Source of the DNA: Nautilus pompilius
Taxonomy: Eukaryota; Mollusca; Cephalopoda; Nautilida; Nautilidae
Assembly: GCA_018389105.1 (NCBI GenBank)
Contig: JACATO010000970.1
Coordinates: 5,001 to 69,000 of the forward strand
Direction: 5' to 3'
Length of the DNA stretch: 64,000 bases
Shown here: one piece after another, positions 47,601 to 59,002 of the stretch
How positions within the stretch are numbered: the first letter of the stretch is position 1
Layout of the letters: each line of letters begins with the position of its first letter
Translations under genes and position numbers: made by a program
The notes under the pieces: generated by a model
Databases searched by the model: none
What the model was told of the DNA's origin: nothing
Seen by the model: only the letters and a program-made list of their open reading frames with translations

Positions 47601-49536
47601 AAACCGGTAGATTCTACCCCTTCAATAGATTACCATCCAGTGATTCTCTTTTCTCAGTATAGACTTTGGCTTAGCTTTATAGTGTTTATGAGCTCTGAAT
47701 TTTGGCTTATTACTTTAGAATTTCCATTAAAATCCTGCGGAAAACCTTAACGAAGTAGTCTACATCCATCGTTTGGCACCTTACGCCGAGATGCACTAAC
47801 TATCTAAAACTGGACAGCCAATGCAATGTCAAGACGGACTCTGATAAGGACAATAGCTACGTCGCTTAACCGGCTCTCAGAAAACAGGAGAAGTGAAGCG
47901 AGGCACCAGGCCACGTGACCGGGGTACAGGTTTTTAAAGTTATTATACGGCAGATACTTATAATAAACTCTGAACTCAAACATTTTCAGACTTCGTTCTC
48001 TCTTCCCCCTTTTCACCTTTTCATAGCTAGGATTAATCCGCTGACAGAACTCGAGGGTGGACCGGAAACTATAGCGTTGCGTAGTTTTAACTTGTAGCGC
48101 TACTGCTCATCCTTCTGCTTCAGTGCTAAATTCACTGATCACAAATTATGGGATGCCGTTTTCAAAGCATTCATTAAAGGCACTGGCGCTTCGTGAATTG
48201 CCATCTTTGTGGCTCTTCTCATGGGGAGGGTTGCAAAGGTGGACAGACGCTATAATCCAAACGCGAGGCCTGACCCAAACGCCGTAGGTACTTTGCACAA
48301 CTTTTGGTCAATGCCTTGGCTTCCCCAGCCAAATTTATGCAGAAGTATCAATAAAAAGAAAGAACCTGACAGTGGTGGGCGAGTATGTGAGCACGACCGA
48401 GTCGTAAATATCTGCTGACAGAACAAGAACACTCAACAAAGCGACGGATAGGGTCTGTCAAAGAACCATATCGAGACGTCGGATTAACGCAGCAGTGATT
48501 GGCTGTCCTCCCGTCACGAAATTGCGAGGGCAACACAACTTCACAGTATCAAGAAACTAGAGAAATCTGACTTTCTAGCGAAGACTTTTTTTTCCTTCTA
48601 TATCTGTATCTTTATGGTACTCAGGTAGAAACCGGTAATCAATGGGTTTCTTTGGTACTTGTGTATGGCTGCCGAAATCAAGTTGTCATACCACCCTTTA
48701 CTAATCTAAGTCCGCTTTACGTTGTCCTCCCACCCATCCACATCATCATTGTCTGAGAAGCCAGTTAGCGGAACGCGTAGCTTACTCCGTGGTCCGTTGG
48801 TTCTGCTCTTTAGTTGGGGAGGCTGAGGATGAATTGCATCGGACAGCTTTCATGGCTGCTCTTGTTATCGATGTAAACCACACAGTGATAGGATAATCAC
48901 TTCTGTGGGTTATCGCGGCCTGGGAAGCTGCAGCAGTAGCACGTATTGCGGGCACTTGAAAACTCTTGGGTGCTCAGATCGACTTTTAAAGATGTTCAGA
49001 AAAGTCATCACATAATCGATGTCTTTTTCTCCGACAGCTAATCATACAAATCCACTGTTTTCTCTCGGCGTAATGAGACTAATTATGACCTCTGTGTTGC
49101 AATTTAAAAAAGAGTGATGCTTTAGAAAATGATCAGCGATTTTGCTTTATTAATAAAAATGTCTCGCAACAATAGTCAAAACAACAAGTTGCAAATATTT
49201 AACAACAGTGAACAATTTAACACTCTCATTTCCACACTGTACATTACAACAAAAAATGGCCTACTCACGCTGAGGTGTACTTCAAAGGTTATCTCCATAA
49301 CTGACTTTTTGGGTGTAATAGATACGCAAAAACGAATGCTCTTGGTACGGATATACCGGACTTATTTATTGGTTTCGTGATTTCCTGTTGTTTTTTTTAC
49401 ATACACAAATGTTTATTATATTCCTGATTCATTTGCAGTGGCACCATAAAAAATTATGCGAATAATGGAAACAAATGGAGAGAATCAACAAAGCAAAAAC
49501 GTTTTTCCTACTCGGTGTAGTGTGGCACCAGATGTG

Positions 49537-49539
<3 letters not shown>

Positions 49540-49581
<42 letters not shown>

Positions 49582-49627
49582 TGAGGAGAGAGAGGGAGAC
49601 ATGGAGAGAGAGAGAGAGGAGAAGAGA

Positions 49628-49682
<55 letters not shown>

Positions 49683-49964
49683 CAGACATGGAGAAGAGAG
49701 AGAGAGATGGATGAGAGAGAGAGAGAGGACATGGAGAGAGAGAGATGGATGAGAGAGAGAGAGGGAGACATGGAGAGAGAGAGAGAGATGGATGAGAGAG
49801 AAGGGAGACATGGAGAGAGAGAGGAGAAGAGAGAGAGATGGATGAGAGAGAGACAGAGAGAGAGAGATATAGAGAGAGATAGGGATGACGAAGAGAGAGA
49901 CGGAGAGATAGAGACAGAGAGAGAGAGACAGAGAGGAGAGAGAGAAGAAGATGAAACGAGAGAA
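49540..49964. repeat. (GA)n array with GGATGAGAGAG and GACATGGAGAG units
   Basis: GA repeats with recurrent ATGGATGAGAGAG and GGGAGACATGGAGAG units. Immediately downstream, at about 50030-50190, a shorter CT-rich segment runs in the opposite sense. Confidence 0.97.
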
Positions 49965-50029
49965 TGTTGCGCTCGAGGGACGAGATGTCCTAGAGAGAGA
50001 GCTGGAACGATCTCTTTCTAAGAGAGATA

Positions 50030-50190
50030 GAGAGCTCTCTGCTCTCTCTCTCTCTCGACTCCTCATATGACCTAGCGATGCTAGAGAGAGCTCGAGAGCC
50101 TCTCTCTTCAGAGCTCTCTCTCTCGAGATCTAGACTCGAGCTCTCTCTCTCTCGGAGCTAGGCTCGAGCGATTGAAGATCTGGATCTCTC
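50030..50190. repeat. Degenerate CT/GA palindromic tract
   Basis: Short GA and CT runs alternate with GAGCTC and TCTAGA-like palindromes, the counter-oriented partner of the GA array to its left. Confidence 0.85.
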
Positions 50191-53100
50191 GCTCTCTTTG
50201 TGCCTATCTTATTTTCTCTGTTCTTCTTGTTTATATTAGTTTTGAGACTAATTGGTAATCATAATTATATGATTCAGCTAACGATTATCACCAATCTTGA
50301 GCGTCATATTTAAAGTTTTATCTTTATGGTTGTACAGAAAAGTATTGCTAGTTTCGTGGAGCAGATGTATTCCAAACGTCTCCTAAACTGCCTTGGCTAT
50401 TATCAGGGTCCTCGTATTAATATCACGGAGTATGTGTAAAAATGTCTACATTCTAAAAAGATTCAAGAGAGGGATTTTGATAAAATATGCAAGATATTTT
50501 TTTCTCGATATCTTATCTAAAGCTGCTCGGCAGTGATGCGGTGCCGAGTAAAGAAGATGAGGATTGTTGATGAGCGATGAAAGCCATTGTCGGTATTGAT
50601 GGAAAGGAACCCGGACACACGTACAGAGAAAGAATTCAGCCATCGGTTGGCTTTGAGAAACTCCCTAGAAATTACATGTAATAAATTAAGACTTTGCTAT
50701 GAAGAAATGTCTTGAAACAGTATTGTCAATGGCATTTGTCTAAAAAAATAATTCATTTCGTACGATTACTGATTATCTCACCTCCGTGAGGGATGTCATT
50801 AGAAAGTGTATCACTCACCTTTATATGGCCAAGAGAAAAATGAATGCTACCATTGTTTCAATCAATATACGTGCGTGTATCACACCACGCAGAAAAGATA
50901 TAGAAAGGTGTGTTAGCGAGTTAAGTTAGTTCTTAAAATTTGTTTTGTTTGTTGTATGGATACTGTGGGACCTGGACGAAAACGAAACGATAAATTCGAT
51001 AGTGAAATTCGAGTAGAGAAGAGGGTTAATAATAATTTTAAAGCAACCCATCGTCTGACAAAGGGGTCACAAACTGGCCTGCTTACGTCAACTGATAAAG
51101 TGGACGTCAGTTATCGCGGATTTAATTATGTTAAACATTTATTTAATTGTTCGATTCTGATTATGAACAGTGATTCTTCATTGTGCGATACACAATAAAT
51201 CTACTGGGGCAAAGTTTGCCATTTCTGCCGGCAAACCTCGGTTAGTATAGAAGCGAATTCATAGCATTTTTAACACACGTCTGTGCCATCATCTACTATT
51301 GTTTATTGAATTCCTAATTAATATCAGAGATTGGATAAACTGTGGATTCAATTTAAATATTTAATTAAACCCAATTTAACAAAAAAGTTTAAATTATCTT
51401 TATTAACTTATTCAAATATTTATTGTACTTGTTTCTGTGGGTTTAGACCGTCAACAACAATAGGTAGTGTTTTTGAGCAAGCAAAAGAAAATTACGTTCC
51501 GGTCAAAATCTATTAGTACCAAGCAGGCCGGAAGTCAGCACCGGAAGTCAGCACCAGAAGTCAGCACCGGAAGTCAGCATTGCTCATGAATGACTCCCTG
51601 GTAAAGTATCTCTAAAATTGCTAAATTAATTAATACTAACATTACTGATTACACTTCACAGTAATTTATTCCACTAATTAATTATTATACAGCTGAGCAT
51701 GATTTCCAGTACCTACATGTGCTGGGATCTTGGCCATGACCCTAGTTTAATGGTTGCAGATCGTCCCTAGCACTAGGATCTTCTTTTAAGCGCCTAAAAT
51801 TAAAACTTTGTAGATTTAATATTTTCAACCATTAAACGTATTGCAAACGCTTAAGACTCGGAAACATTCGGGGAAAATCTGTGCCGAGCTGTTTAATTTC
51901 TCGGGTGGCAACTTCATCGCCCGCACAGACTTTGCTAAGAATTCTTGGAATTAATGGCAGCAGGAGGTAAATAAACGCTACAGGGCAGAAAACTATGGTA
52001 GAGAAAACCCATTAGATTGATGATTGGGTTTTAACTCCACTTTAAAATAACCAGGGGTGGGCGAGAACGTTTTTTTTTTTTTTTTTTAATTATCTCCGGG
52101 TTAAATACGTTAAAGTGAACACGTTTGTTTTCTGTCAGCATTAAAAACCTGACAACATGATGGACAATGGAAAGCGTCAGGGAGCAGCCATTAATACATG
52201 TGCTCACATCAACTTTAGTTTATTTAAAGAAAACACAGGGGGAGGGGGGAGAGGAGAAGGGAGATTGGAGCCGAACACTCTATTTTGACACCCAACTAGT
52301 TTACTTTCTTTCTCTCTCCCCCCCCAAACCACCCGTTTTGTCTTTTGAAAACTTTGCTGCTAACGAAGGAGATGCTCCGGTTACAGAAATATGTCTCCGG
52401 TTTGTTTGTTTTTTTTTTAACGGAACAGTTAGAACGTTCAGAAATAACATTTAACCCTTTGGCGACCAACTCTCCTTCTAAGCAGCGTTCCTTTTGACAC
52501 TAACGGATAACGCGATTACGTATAGTCCGATCTGGACTGCGGTTCGGTTGGCGAGATTGCCTCCCCTGCTACCCGGGTGTTCGGTAGCCACTGGTATCGC
52601 CTTACAGAAGACAGATTGCGCATCACGGGGATAACGGAGAAGTCAATAACGTATCAGATAAGCTGCTCAGCTCTTATTTTTCCTTGGTGGAGATCTGTAA
52701 AGATTAAGTTTCAACGGCACAACATTATTCTACCTAAATTGATTAAATATAAACATTTAACCTTTGTCGGCAAAGGTAGGGTGTAATTCTGTAATTCTTT
52801 TTTTAAGAAATCTTTGTATTTTTTTTTAATATTAGTGAATAGATATATCATGTTGGTTATTTCAAAATTACTGGTAAGAAGTTTCCAGTAACAGTTTGTG
52901 TATAATTGTATTAAAACTGAATTTGTGGCTAACAGTTGTCGGCCTTGGCGATCACGTGAGTTAACCCATATACGGCCGCGCGCGCTCTTGGATATTGGTC
53001 GAAGTGCAAGCCAGTCAAAAGATATCCTCGAAGCCGGTAAACTCTGGGACCGCCACCAGAGAGCTCCAGACGTCTAGTGCAGGAAGAAGCCATGCCGTGG

Positions 53101-54123
53101 AAGTACGCCAAGCCCTGGTGCTCCAGCGAGCCCTCAACCTTTGTAATCCAGTAGTTTATCACTGAAAACACAAGCAACCGAAATTACTCCTTCAAATGCA
53201 GATAAATTACAGTGATAATTTAGTAGGTTACACACCATTCGTAAAGTTAATAGAGATTTGCTTGTTTTAATTACACAGCAAAAGACCTTTACCGGTTCTG
53301 ACTTCTGGGCGATTGGGTAACCAAAAGACGGCGTCCACGTGACAGCTTACTGTAGCTTTAATCGTCATTTTGTGTAGCTATCATCTTTGCAAAACCCGCT
53401 GACAGTGGTCTCGCTGCGAGCCAATGCGGCCCCAGGAAGTCGCCATTTTTAAAATGTTCACATAACAATTACGAACAAACCCTAAAATATTGGGGCGTCC
53501 CATTGCCGCGAGATGCTCTTGGTCACCTAGAAAGTCCATATAGGGTTCGCCAAGAGGCAGAACAACAACAACAACAAAAAATAAATAAATATTTCAACCA
53601 AATTCATTGGATTTTTTCGATTTCTTTACATTTTGCAAAATTTAAATAAAAATATTCCTTTCTTATTATAAAAGGTTCCTTTTGTGAAACTCGAATCGTG
53701 TGGAGATATAACTGAAATAGAAATAGAACGTAATTTGGCACTTCAACTTTAATATAAATATATAAAATTAACGTTCTTTCTTTAATTTGAAAAAAAACAA
53801 GAATTATCTGGTTTTATATATTTTAGAATATCATGTTTTATACTATATTTTGAGAAATGTTGTTGGTCATTATAATCTGCTCTTTGTTCACCCCAATCAA
53901 AACCATATGTGTAAAACAAACTTTTAGACGTTTATAACAAAATATTAGTCAAGAAAATATTTTAAACTTTTAAAACAATAACTGACCGAAATATTTTTGT
54001 TCGTCACACGTATTTGCCATGGAAACAAATTTCTTACAAAAACAAAACTATATACGTATATATATATATGTGTGTGTGTTCTTGGTGTTGTACAGTAAAC
54101 CATGTCCACAAATTAGCTACATG
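50191..54123. other. AT-rich spacer upstream (in map order) of the GPCR
   Basis: Only the 13-bp tandem repeat stands out. Small ORFs at 50956-51516 and 52167-52786 have no recognisable features. This stretch would contain the GPCR's 3' flank. Confidence 0.4.
51528..51579. repeat. 13-bp tandem repeat, four copies, each with a GGAAG or AGAAG core
   Basis: CCGGAAGTCAGCA is repeated at 51528, 51541, 51554 and 51567; the third copy has CCAGAAGT. Three copies hold CCGGAAGT, the ETS-family core. Confidence 0.95.
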
Positions 54124-54129
54124 TTTATT
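54124..54129 (-). terminator. Candidate polyadenylation signal (AATAAA) of the GPCR gene
   Basis: AATAAA on the minus strand lies about 20 nt beyond the receptor stop codon. If used, the 3'UTR would be unusually short. More distal AT-rich alternatives exist further along the strand (below 54100). Confidence 0.3.
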
Positions 54130-54149
54130 AACGAGTTCTACGAATATGG

Positions 54150-55403
54150 CTACACTTCCGTTTCCGAAGACTGTTTCCGACCGGTGCTATGAGACAATGC
54201 GCAGTTTCTAGAGCAGTAAATGTGACGGCTGTGGTCGTCTAATGCCGCCAGATGGTGTTGCTTTGTGCAGAACATCCTGATAATCTGCTTCCTAAACTTC
54301 TGACCAGTCGCGCAGTACAGGATGAAGTTTATCGAGTGGTTAAGGTACATCATCAGCTCCGCCACCGTTTTCAGCAGCTGGAAGCGGGCCTTCTGTTCGA
54401 TGTCTTTGCTCTCGCTGTTGTTCCAGAAATGGGCGACTATCATGCTCACGGACATTGGCAGGGTGGTCAGGAGCAGGGCGAAGGACACGGTCAGCAGCAT
54501 GACGGTCAGCTTCTTGCTGCTCTTGCTGTGGCGTTTTCCCAGATGGGCCAAGTCTTTCCCGACGCCTTGCAGTCGACGACGCTTGCTGTCGAGCAGAAAG
54601 ATGCGCTTGATTATCATCGTGTTGAACACGGTGATGACTGCGAATGGCAGGAAAGAGTACAGCAGGGCGTCTACCCACGGCCAGACGACGCCCACCAGAA
54701 ACTGGTGCTTCTCGGCGCTGCTGCAGTGCCGAGTAGTTACCCCGTCCAACTCCAATTCGTTCAGCTCCACCGTCCAAAAGAAGTGCGCGTTAATGGCCGC
54801 GAACGCGATCAAGAGGACAAGCACCACTTTCTTGGCCCTCGAAATATTGCAAACCTTGTTAACTTTCAGCGGATGGCAGACAACGATGTACCTCTCTATT
54901 GTGACGGCGATGATGAGCCACACGGAGATGTCGCTGCTGACATAGCCGAAAAATACCACGGGCTTACAAAGCCAATCTGAGTGGTTCCGGATGTCCATTC
55001 CAGTGAGTTCGCTTATCCAGAGCCGGAAAAGCCCTATGTACAAAACCAGCGAGTCGGCGACGGATAGGGTCGCCAGATACAGGTAGGCCGATAGACGGGT
55101 CATAGTCTTGTGGCGCAGGATCAGAAACGAGAAGATGTTCCCGAAGGTTCCCAAGACGAGCAGCACGGGAGAAACGTACAGCAGCAGAATCTTGTGGAGA
55201 CGATACTCTGGGCAGAGAAACAAAGATTCCAAATGAGGTAGACGAGACTGTTCAGATATCAAACTGAGAATGTCTTCCTCTCCAGCTACTCCCATCAAAT
55301 CAAAAATATTCTGCTTTTCTTCCGGTCCCAGCTTGTCAAACACAGCCAACACCTCGGTCAGATTATTCTCGTTCACTGTCAAATAATTCTCATTGGACGA
55401 CAT
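54150..55403 (-). CDS. Class A (rhodopsin-like) neuropeptide-type G-protein-coupled receptor, complete, 417 aa
   Basis: A seven-helix receptor expected in the plasma membrane, coupling an extracellular ligand, probably a peptide, to G proteins. Visible landmarks: a roughly 70-residue extracellular N-terminus with a glycosylation sequon (N14-L-T); TM1 about 72-95 with G88-N89; TM2 about 104-127 with A116-D117; C146 before TM3 and C227 in the second extracellular loop, the usual disulfide pair; E170-R171-Y172 (DRY variant); TM5 with P253; a short basic third intracellular loop (RRR at 275-277); TM6 with P316; TM7 with N355 and N359-F-I-L-Y363; helix 8 with possible palmitoyl C379. The last four residues, ETEV, fit a class I PDZ ligand. 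The start was chosen as the first ATG, with an in-frame TAA 15 bases upstream. The general pattern resembles FMRFamide-, TRH- and GPR139-type receptors, but the ligand cannot be assigned. The coding exon is GC-richer than its AT-rich flanks. Family assignment is very secure; the subfamily is not. Confidence 0.95.
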   Translation of the reverse strand: MSSNENYLTVNENNLTEVLAVFDKLGPEEKQNIFDLMGVAGEEDILSLISEQSRLPHLESLFLCPEYRLHKILLLYVSPVLLVLGTFGNIFSFLILRHKTMTRLSAYLYLATLSVADSLVLYIGLFRLWISELTGMDIRNHSDWLCKPVVFFGYVSSDISVWLIIAVTIERYIVVCHPLKVNKVCNISRAKKVVLVLLIAFAAINAHFFWTVELNELELDGVTTRHCSSAEKHQFLVGVVWPWVDALLYSFLPFAVITVFNTMIIKRIFLLDSKRRRLQGVGKDLAHLGKRHSKSSKKLTVMLLTVSFALLLTTLPMSVSMIVAHFWNNSESKDIEQKARFQLLKTVAELMMYLNHSINFILYCATGQKFRKQIIRMFCTKQHHLAALDDHSRHIYCSRNCALSHSTGRKQSSETEV

Positions 55404-55422
55404 CCTGAAAATAGTTTAAAGG
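55404..55422 (-). other. Putative 3' splice site immediately upstream of the GPCR start codon
   Basis: On the minus strand a pyrimidine-rich run ending in TTTTCAG precedes a single G and then the ATG. This fits an intron acceptor, so the whole receptor coding region would sit in one exon with a separate upstream 5'UTR exon. No such upstream exon could be identified in the window. Confidence 0.5.
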
Positions 55423-58400
55423 AACGAAAGGTAAGCCATTAAACTCCACTCAATCTAAAAAACGTGACCTTCTATTCACTAATTTTTACATTTGTGGCCA
55501 ACTACGCCATCTGTCCTCTGCAGCTAGTCCAAACCGTGTCTTTAACAGGTATGCATAAGGTTGTTTGTAACAGATGTATACTAAAATCACTATTGATTTT
55601 ACACACGGTGGTCTGACATATTACAAGTTTTTGGTATCCGCATTACGTCTTAGCTACCTCCCGGAAAGCATTTCATTATATAGAACATAATAAAGGTAAA
55701 CGGAAGGAAACTACCTACCTGAAAGTTTAATTCGGTTCGAGACTAAAGGTAAGAAAACAGTTAAATAACATTTTCAGCCAATTCTTCAAGTTAAATATTC
55801 CTGAAAATTTGTGGGCAATTTTCTATGGATAGTTTTGCTGCGAGACTCTGTTCCGTCTCGGAGAAATGTAAAATGCATTTAAAGATTTTCTATTATGCCC
55901 TCGAAACCTTTGAGTTCTTTCCGTTCGCCCGTTGCTCTCGTTCTGAACTTGCTACGTTGTTTTTGCAGAAATCTACTTGAAAATGGATTAAATTTTCAGA
56001 AAAGGAAAACATTTTTTTTCAATGATAAAAGGAACTCGTTTTTGGCCGATGAGGCGTAACCTGATATAATAAAACCGCTAATACTCGTAAATATTTTTAC
56101 CTTTTTGACAAAGGATCCGGACAGGTGTGACCGTGTGCCATGCGGTTTTGATTTTTTATTTCAAAAAAAAATTAGCCAAAAGATGTCGCGTCAGTTTATT
56201 GTTGTTTTTCTTTAATTCTACTGTAACTCTAGAAGATGGTTCAAAGAAGACGACCGGGCGAAGCCACATCACCTCCATGTGTGTTTATAGTGCTTGTATC
56301 AAGTATACACACTTGGATTATGTAATTAGCAAAGAAAGGAGGCATTTTAAAACAAACGAACCACAGATGCGTAATAGCAGCAACAATGCGACTGATGGCC
56401 GATTCGACCAAATGCACTATGTTGTGCGCAAGGAGAAAGTGACAGGTGCTATGTCGTACCTTTGTCGATGCACTCACTCGGGGCGCCAGCGAGTCCGCCA
56501 TGCTATCTGTGTACGTTACAGTTCAGAACATGACTGCTACGATAAAAATGAAACATTATCGCTCTATAAGACAGCGTGAGATACTTTACATTTATCAATG
56601 CCATGCAAACAGACCTGCGTTGTGTCTTCTAGTGCAATAAAGCGGATGATTACAAAGATGTCTAAAGTCTTGTAAGTTTAAAAATATATATATCTCTTCA
56701 GTGACATTATTCCTATCCGAAAGAAAAAGAAAAAGAAATGCACGACCTTTGGTTTCAAGGCGCAACACATAAATTCTACTTTTAGCAGCAAAACAAAGAG
56801 AGAGAGAGAGAATCTGGGTCCTCTTTTTTTTATCAGTATCTAGCCGTGTGTGTGGATCACTTTGTTTAAGAGCCTGAGTCGCGTACTTTTTATTTGAGTG
56901 GTGGTCGGTGACCGAGAACTGCTGTAATGTGCCATTCTTTGGTCCTGTCCGAGAGCTGAGCCACACGATCCGAGTCCGGTCTCACTTGATCTTCCCTTAT
57001 AGTCACAATTATTAGGTGCCAAGTTGCACATGATAACTGTCTTCCAAAGAATGTACCTTTAAAGAGGGAAACTGTTTACTTTACGTTCCAAGTAGTTGTA
57101 ATAAAATCCCAAATATCTCCTCAGTTTTTAGCAGTTCGAAACCAATTGAAAACTGTTTTTTTTTTTTTAAAAAAAATGACAACAGAATAGTACAGTATTA
57201 TTTCAGTTGTGCTGAAATATTTCCCCATCCGCTTAGGGATCAAAAGGTTTGAAACATTTAAAAACCTCAGTATAACTAATGTTCCTATATTAAGCATCTG
57301 AAACGTAAAGTTACAAAGTCACAGATTGATCTGATAAACAGATTCTTGAGAACTCTTTAGTCAGTTAGCTTAGCACCAATGTTAGAATAGAATGGCGAAA
57401 ACGGAATAGAAATTTCCACCAATCCAATAATACAAATAAAACTATGGGGTAAATCTGGCTAAATGTACACGTTAGTGCGGGGATCTCAGGGTGTTTGAAG
57501 CTAATTAAAGGTCCTGAACGTGACGTAGGGACAGTGTGTAATCCTTTGGTTTGGTTACCAATAATAGGAGCTTAACAGTAGAATTGCTAGGTTGTTAGCA
57601 GGTCTCGATATTAGAACAAAACAGTTCGATAATAGATTTGCAAGAAATGGGATAAATTACTGGCGATTATGGCGGCAGTCCGTCCGTAGACTGTCGTTAA
57701 TGAGTAACTTTTTTATTCTGGTGGACAGGTTAAGTAAGCCAAGTCGGCTTCCCACCACCTTTTAATAACTAACGAGACCTACACTGATTATTGCTGCTCC
57801 GACTTTCATGGGCAAGACAGACCTGTATAGACTTTTCCTGTGAGGATGGAACATCACATATATTCCTAGTATTATAACTTTACTTGATTGTTTCAAACAA
57901 TTAAACATGATATTTAAATGAAAAGGATATCTCTTCTTCTGTTGCCGGCCTTGTTGTTTAACGGTGATTCTTATTGGCTGAATACATCTTTTGTATTCTT
58001 TTTTTGTTAAATATGAAGCGGTTTTATTCCTAATAATCTGTTCGTAATAAATGCACATACCTAATAGAATAAAAAGGGAGAGATTAAAACGTGGTATCTT
58101 GTTTTCTCATAATGGCGGCAGACAAAGGTATGATGAAGAAACTTGAAACGAAACTCATTCTCAGAGAAAGACAGAATTCAAGCTTGTAAGGGTTGAGTAT
58201 ATTTTAGATCAACAGCTACTGCCAATGCATTACGTAGAGCAGCTCTTAATCGAATAACTTGGATTATAGGATTATGTGCAAAGAAAACAACAAAAACATC
58301 AGAATTCTTATAGAGCTGGTTTGTTTGCTTAACCGTGGCTTTCTCTGGTATAATAACACGAAGTAATTATTAGTTCGAAGCTTGCGGTTATTTTTAGCCT

Positions 58401-58706
58401 GAACATTGTCTATGGTTGATATTAAAAGAGTCTCAATAGCTTATGTTTGTGGTTGACAGAGTTGACAGGTAAATAGTAAAACAAAAAACAGTGGCTACTT
58501 GTGTATATAAACATATATTACATATAAATTGTCATGTTTCTGATCAGCTTGAAAACTTTAAAACTAAAAAGTAAATTAGAAAGAAACAATTGAATACCAA
58601 ATTCCATGTCCTTTTTTTTTTGGCTTTGTTACCTTAAAAAGTAAACAAACGAGATGCAGTAAATAATTTGCGAAAGAAATCTGTAGTAATTTCTGTTTGA
58701 AGAAAC
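55423..58706. other. 5' flank of the GPCR gene
   Basis: It should hold any upstream 5'UTR exon or promoter if the gene is compact, but no clear promoter was seen. A 150-codon plus-strand ORF at 56127-56579 is unrecognised. Confidence 0.4.
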
Positions 58707-58807
58707 CAGAGAGAGAGAGAGAGAGAGGAGAGAGAGATGGAGAGAGAGAGAGAGAGATGGAGAGAGAGAGAGAGAGGGGGGGGGGGTAAGAAAGAAGAAG
58801 AGAGAGA

Positions 58808-58847
<40 letters not shown>

Positions 58848-58930
58848 GGAGAGAGAGAGAGAGAGGAGAAGAGAGAGATGGAGAGAGAGAGAGGAGAGAG
58901 ATGGTGAGAAAGAAGAAGAGAAGAGAGATG

Positions 58931-59000
<70 letters not shown>
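58707..59000. repeat. (GA)n array with GATGGAGAG units
   Basis: GA repeats with GATGGAGAG and GAAGAAGAG units and a run of ten G residues near 58777-58786. Confidence 0.97.

Positions 59001-59002
<2 letters not shown>

Larger units (their letters stand above)
41646..49539. other. Mostly AT-rich spacer with one GC-richer stretch
   Basis: Apart from the CT tract and the SINE-like fragment, 46230-46860 is GC-richer with ORFs of 73-85 codons that were not recognised. The remainder shows no gene. Confidence 0.4.

Noticed and set aside
54252-54980. 242- and 207-codon plus-strand ORFs
   Set aside because: They lie antisense to the GPCR coding region and have no recognisable features of their own.
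56127-56579. 150-codon plus-strand ORF upstream of the GPCR
   Set aside because: No motif recognised, weak start context, and an 86-codon antisense ORF overlaps.
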